From: Chaetoderma sp. LZ-2023a | Lineage: Eukaryota; Mollusca; Caudofoveata; Chaetodermatida; Chaetodermatidae | DNA length: 64,000 nt | Reading direction: 5' to 3' | NCBI GenBank assembly: GCA_034401795.1 | Contig: CM067374.1 | Coordinates: 99,854,860 to 99,918,859, forward strand | Part shown: positions 60,476 through 64,000 of the stretch, piece after piece | How positions within the stretch are numbered: the first letter of the stretch is position 1 | Layout of the letters: every line of letters begins with the position of its first letter | Translations under genes and position numbers: made by a program | The notes under the pieces: generated by a model | What the model saw: the letters and a program-made list of their open reading frames with translations, nothing else | Told to the model about the DNA's origin: nothing | Database searches by the model: none

Positions 60476-61139
60476 TCCAAATTATGATAATATAAACTAT
60501 TTAAACACAGACTTGAAATGGAGAGCTACATTTTGACATGCAAATACAAAACTTCTGGCTAGTGCACACAGCCTTCAAATCGAAATATGTAGGCACACTA
60601 TCCTAAAACACTCGCTGACCAGACACTGAACTTTATATGCAACCATCGTTTGATGGAAGATGAGAAACAATTTTCTTCTACATTGCTCTTTCTACCAGGA
60701 TGTATGGGTGCCATTCAAAACTCAATGATTACACCAATTTTGGTTCGCTCAACGTAAATGATAAATTTGTATTTTTAACATAGCACAACTCTGGAGAAAG
60801 CGAAGTTTGGAAAGTTGTGCTGAAATATGTTCACAGGTGTATATTTAAACAACAGCCGGAAATGGGACAATCTGACATTATGACTACCTCGGAATAGTAG
60901 GACTATAGTTAATCACGTCCACTAATCTTTTATATGATCTAACTCAGTGCAATACACTGATATAAAAGGAAAGGCACGCACACACGCACTAACGCATGTA
61001 CGCACATACGAAGTACGAGCATATGCACTCACACACACCAACACCCAGCAAAGCACTCACACGTGTGCACACACGCACGTGCATATGTTCCATGTGTTTG
61101 TGTATTGATTGATTGGTCGACCGATCGATAAATCGATTG
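60476..61139. other. B-only sequence with CA-rich tract
   Basis: No match in A. An ACGCAC/ACACAC-rich stretch lies at 60976-61085. No gene seen. Confidence 0.45.
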
Positions 61140-61566
61140 ATATTATGATGGTATTGATAGCTATGGAAGTACTTACCTAGTCTCAGTTCTGATCCTCTCA
61201 ACTAGTCCTGTGCCAGCTATCTGAATTGGTATGATGTGTCTATCCAAATATCTGTCACCAGATATATTAGACCCATTTGTTGTAATTTTATGTAAAATTA
61301 AATTGTGAAAAAAAAATGCAATATAATAAGCAAATCATTGTGTTTCGACTCAGCATGCTGTCGTTTTGTCAGGCTGACGGGCAGAAATTCAACAGGCTAC
61401 TCACCAATGCGATACTCTGGCTGACTTCAAAGATAATTCATTATTAATAAAGTACTACTATGTAAATATGCATCGAGCTGGCTGATCCTGACCACACGAT
61501 TGACATAGATGACAAGTAATTTCCTGTGCAGCAGTCAGCAATACCTGCTCCACCTGTCTCACACAC

Positions 61567-61794
61567 ATTGTAAATTTTCGGATTTAGATTTTGACGTCAC
61601 AAGATGATGATGACGAATGAAGATGTTTAAAGTAAGCTCGCCGTCTTGGAAGACTATTATTTTCTAAATCTTTGGGTCTAACTTATCAGAAGATACACAG
61701 ATTCGTGATGAAGAGGATTTCACCAACGTTTCTTAACTAACACGAAGATTCGATGATGGTTTTCTAGCGTCAACCTAACGGCTGCCTTTTATTA
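61567..61794. other. Unique sequence after the end of duplicon B
   Basis: Homology with copy A stops at CTGTCTCACACACATTG. Nothing recognised. Confidence 0.4.
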
Positions 61795-61903
<109 letters not shown>

Positions 61904-63288
61904 GAAATTTAAACTGTATACAAACAAATAGATTTCTGGCAACGTTAGTTGCTATTAAACAAAGCTCACTGCGTGTATTTGAAACACACAATCTAAATAA
62001 TGTTCCTAGCAGACTATTTGAAAATTTCTATGTTCAACTTGCTAACAAGCCAGACCAGCGCTAAGGAAAGAGTTGACTTATCTAACGAGATTTTGAATTT
62101 GTACGTACTCGTGCGAGTGCCAAAATGCGATAATTACATTTTCAAAATTGCAGTGCTTATTTATTTCATCAACATTCATTTCACCTACATTTCACAAGAA
62201 TAGAATCATGCTCGTGGATTGGACACTCCCATCGCCCACGCGATGGCCCTGTCCACTCCCTTGCCCCTCATCTCTTCGTAGAAGCGTTAACCGGATTGAA
62301 AATCATCACGAGAGAGGCACGCAAAATTACAAAATCTGATGTGGAATAGTTTATCAATAAATTTCCGATGTAGCAGAATAGTTACACTTTAGTTTATAAA
62401 TAATTCTTAAAAGTGAACTTGGCTACATCTTAACCAAAAACGACCGATTTTATTGCGAGATTATAGTCTACTCTTATTACATAAATAAAAGGTTACATTT
62501 AACTCTCTCTTGATGCGCCATGGTCAAGCAAGTGGTTAACTATGGTAACGAATTCCACAACAAAACACATTGCAGGCGTAATCAAAAGCAACACCTGCAT
62601 ACTGGTTGGTTCAATAGTGCTCGAGCCTAGCGCGCTATAACCTAATAGTATTTTTATGATACCATCAACATTTAGCGAGCCAGCCTGTAGAGCTGCGACT
62701 CAAAGTCCAACACACATCTGCGTTACGAAAAATCCGATGAATAACAAGTTAACCCTTTGCAGATGCTGATGAAAGTCACTTTCCAAATATAATTACAAAG
62801 TTGATTTAAACACACATTAGTTTGACATCAACAACCAACATTTTCTGCTGCACAATTCTGCCACAAAGCAGCAAAACGACTTTCATCAACATCATTAAGA
62901 TACACAAACTGGCGGGCAAACAGTGATAAATACAATAACAATTACAGTAAATAACGAGCACACATTGAGACTGAATACATCAAAATTTTATCCTATCCGA
63001 TAAAATGATAAATTATCTATTCTATAAATATGATGATAACGGATATATTAACTTTGCGTGTTTGATGCGTGTGTGCGTGTACCTCCGTCCGTTTGTAGGT
63101 ATGTATGCTACACAAACTGTTGCTGTATCGGTGTACCTTCTTAAGATTATTTACAAAAATATTTGGTAAGATACTTAGGCGTCGTGAGGCATACTGAACA
63201 TGCATCAGCTACATAGCGTTGATGTAGCTAGCGGTGTAGTGTCGGGCCGTTCCTGTGTCTGGTGTCGACTCGCCGCGCCGCAAGTGCA
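61904..63288. other. No recognised feature
   Basis: 1.4 kb read on both strands with no transposon end, palindrome family or convincing frame. The relic frame at 63289 does not continue recognisably below 63190. Confidence 0.45.
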
Positions 63289-63483
63289 CTACGAATGATG
63301 ACGCTGGTTAGCTTCCGGTCTCGGGTTTACGGATCCTGTGTGATACTGCCCTACGGGTAACAAATACCGGCTCCTAAGGCCCACGGAACTCAATCGTTCC
63401 GGTGAGGCCGTGCTGCCATCGTCGCGAACATTAAACACTACAGTCTCATCCCAAGAGTTTGCGTCACCAGTATGCCTGTCCAT
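63289..63483 (-). pseudogene. Second copy of the relic element N-terminus
   Basis: Starts MDRHTGDANSWDETVVFN, matching the relic at 39259. After 64 residues a TAG replaces the position equivalent to Ala/Ser in the first copy. The frame then continues with CTCGAASRHQ, parallel to CTCGAMERSS in the other copy. Two copies agreeing in start codon, peptide and upstream leader argue that this was once translated. The identity of the protein is unknown. Confidence 0.6.
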
Positions 63484-63906
63484 GGCAATTTTGTGATCAA
63501 TGGACTTACAAGATTTGATTTGGTGACCTAATTAACATAAGTCTATACAATATTTTTACCTAAACAGACCGTCAAGTATGCTAGATAAATATAATGCGCA
63601 TACGAAAATACAAGACATAGAGACAGCCAGATGAACTTTTAAACATGGGGCTTCCGGCGGTACCGCACAGACTCGTAGGTCCGCAGAGGTATCCCCGTAA
63701 GGGAGGCTCCCGCACACGAGATAACTAATTAACTTAATATAAGCTATTATACCTCTAAGCTGAAAGGAAAGAAAATTATCATTTATAGTATCGAAAAATC
63801 ATGTGCCTTACGCGGGCACTACTCCTAGTGCTAGTTTGGGTGAGGAGTATTATCCTCGCGTTGGCCATCGTCACTGAATCCTTGCGAATCCTTCTGGATT
63901 TCGTCT

Positions 63907-63973
63907 CCTTTTATACTACTCGTGACGTCATAGGTGCGGGCTCCAACCAATCATCAGTCGAGCAATAGCCAAT
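63907..63973 (-). promoter_or_regulatory. Promoter of the second relic copy: CCAAT boxes, CRE, TATA
   Basis: On the minus strand: CCAAT boxes as ATTGG at 63973-63969 and 63951-63947, TGACGTCA at 63930-63923, and GTATAAAAGG ending at 63907. The ATG lies about 430 bp downstream at 63483. The same CTGATTGGC and TATAAAAGG pair occurs at 41569-41613. Confidence 0.65.
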
Positions 63974-64000
63974 CAGCGCCTAGCTAATAAAAACGCAGTC

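Overview
This window reads as animal nuclear DNA, most likely from a marine invertebrate. I cannot place the phylum. It is AT-rich, dense in microsatellites and minisatellites, and full of non-LTR retrotransposon fragments and short inverted-repeat elements. It carries decayed copies of multi-copy proteins that I recall from marine invertebrate gene sets. No intact protein-coding gene, tRNA, rRNA or CRISPR array could be supported. Nearly every long open frame is either the translation of a simple repeat or runs across a palindromic element.

The dominant structure is an old, collinear, same-orientation duplication. Copy A runs from the left edge to about 21,260. Copy B runs from about 30,440 to 61,566. 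Well over a dozen blocks match in the same order. By eye, the best blocks are roughly 85-90% identical (not computed). Copy B is longer because it gained insertions, for example at 31,772-32,169, 32,974-34,750, 35,464-42,690, 52,400-53,950 and 56,640-59,075. Copy A has private inserts at about 2,399-4,442, 7,160-9,560, 11,747-11,944 and 15,946-16,458. The pair therefore supplies empty and filled sites for several mobile elements, and before-and-after states for tandem arrays.

The commonest repeat is a near-perfect palindrome of about 93 bp, called Pal93 here. It begins CTGTTGAATATTTTGAAACT and ends with the reverse complement, at more than 20 loci. At several loci it sits in the middle of a 330-400 bp MITE with GGACCTTTCC-like ends and clusters of TGACGTCA. 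Two insertions of this MITE, one splitting a pseudogene and one with an empty site in the other copy, both give a 3-bp AAT target duplication. A related palindrome lies inside a different element with CCCTTTCACCGA ends and TTAA target sites (piggyBac-like), so one palindromic core is carried by two kinds of ends. A second palindrome family ends in ...AAAGGG|TTAA.

Region by region. 1-9,560: MITEs, a LINE fragment on the minus strand, and a broken gene relic at 7,477-9,036. 9,560-15,800: MITEs and a 20/40-bp minisatellite. 15,800-18,000: CT and CTGT tracts followed by a ~177-bp satellite with AGGTCA-type motifs. 18,000-21,260: the rest of copy A. 21,260-30,440: the spacer, with long simple repeats, a 225-bp hairpin, a MITE holding a 21-bp minisatellite, a LINE 3' end and a ~130-bp tandem array. 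30,440-61,566: copy B, including a SINE-like piece, two LINE fragments, a relic element with its own TATA/CCAAT promoter, and a zinc-finger exon relic. 61,566-64,000: mostly featureless, ending with a second copy of that relic element and its promoter.
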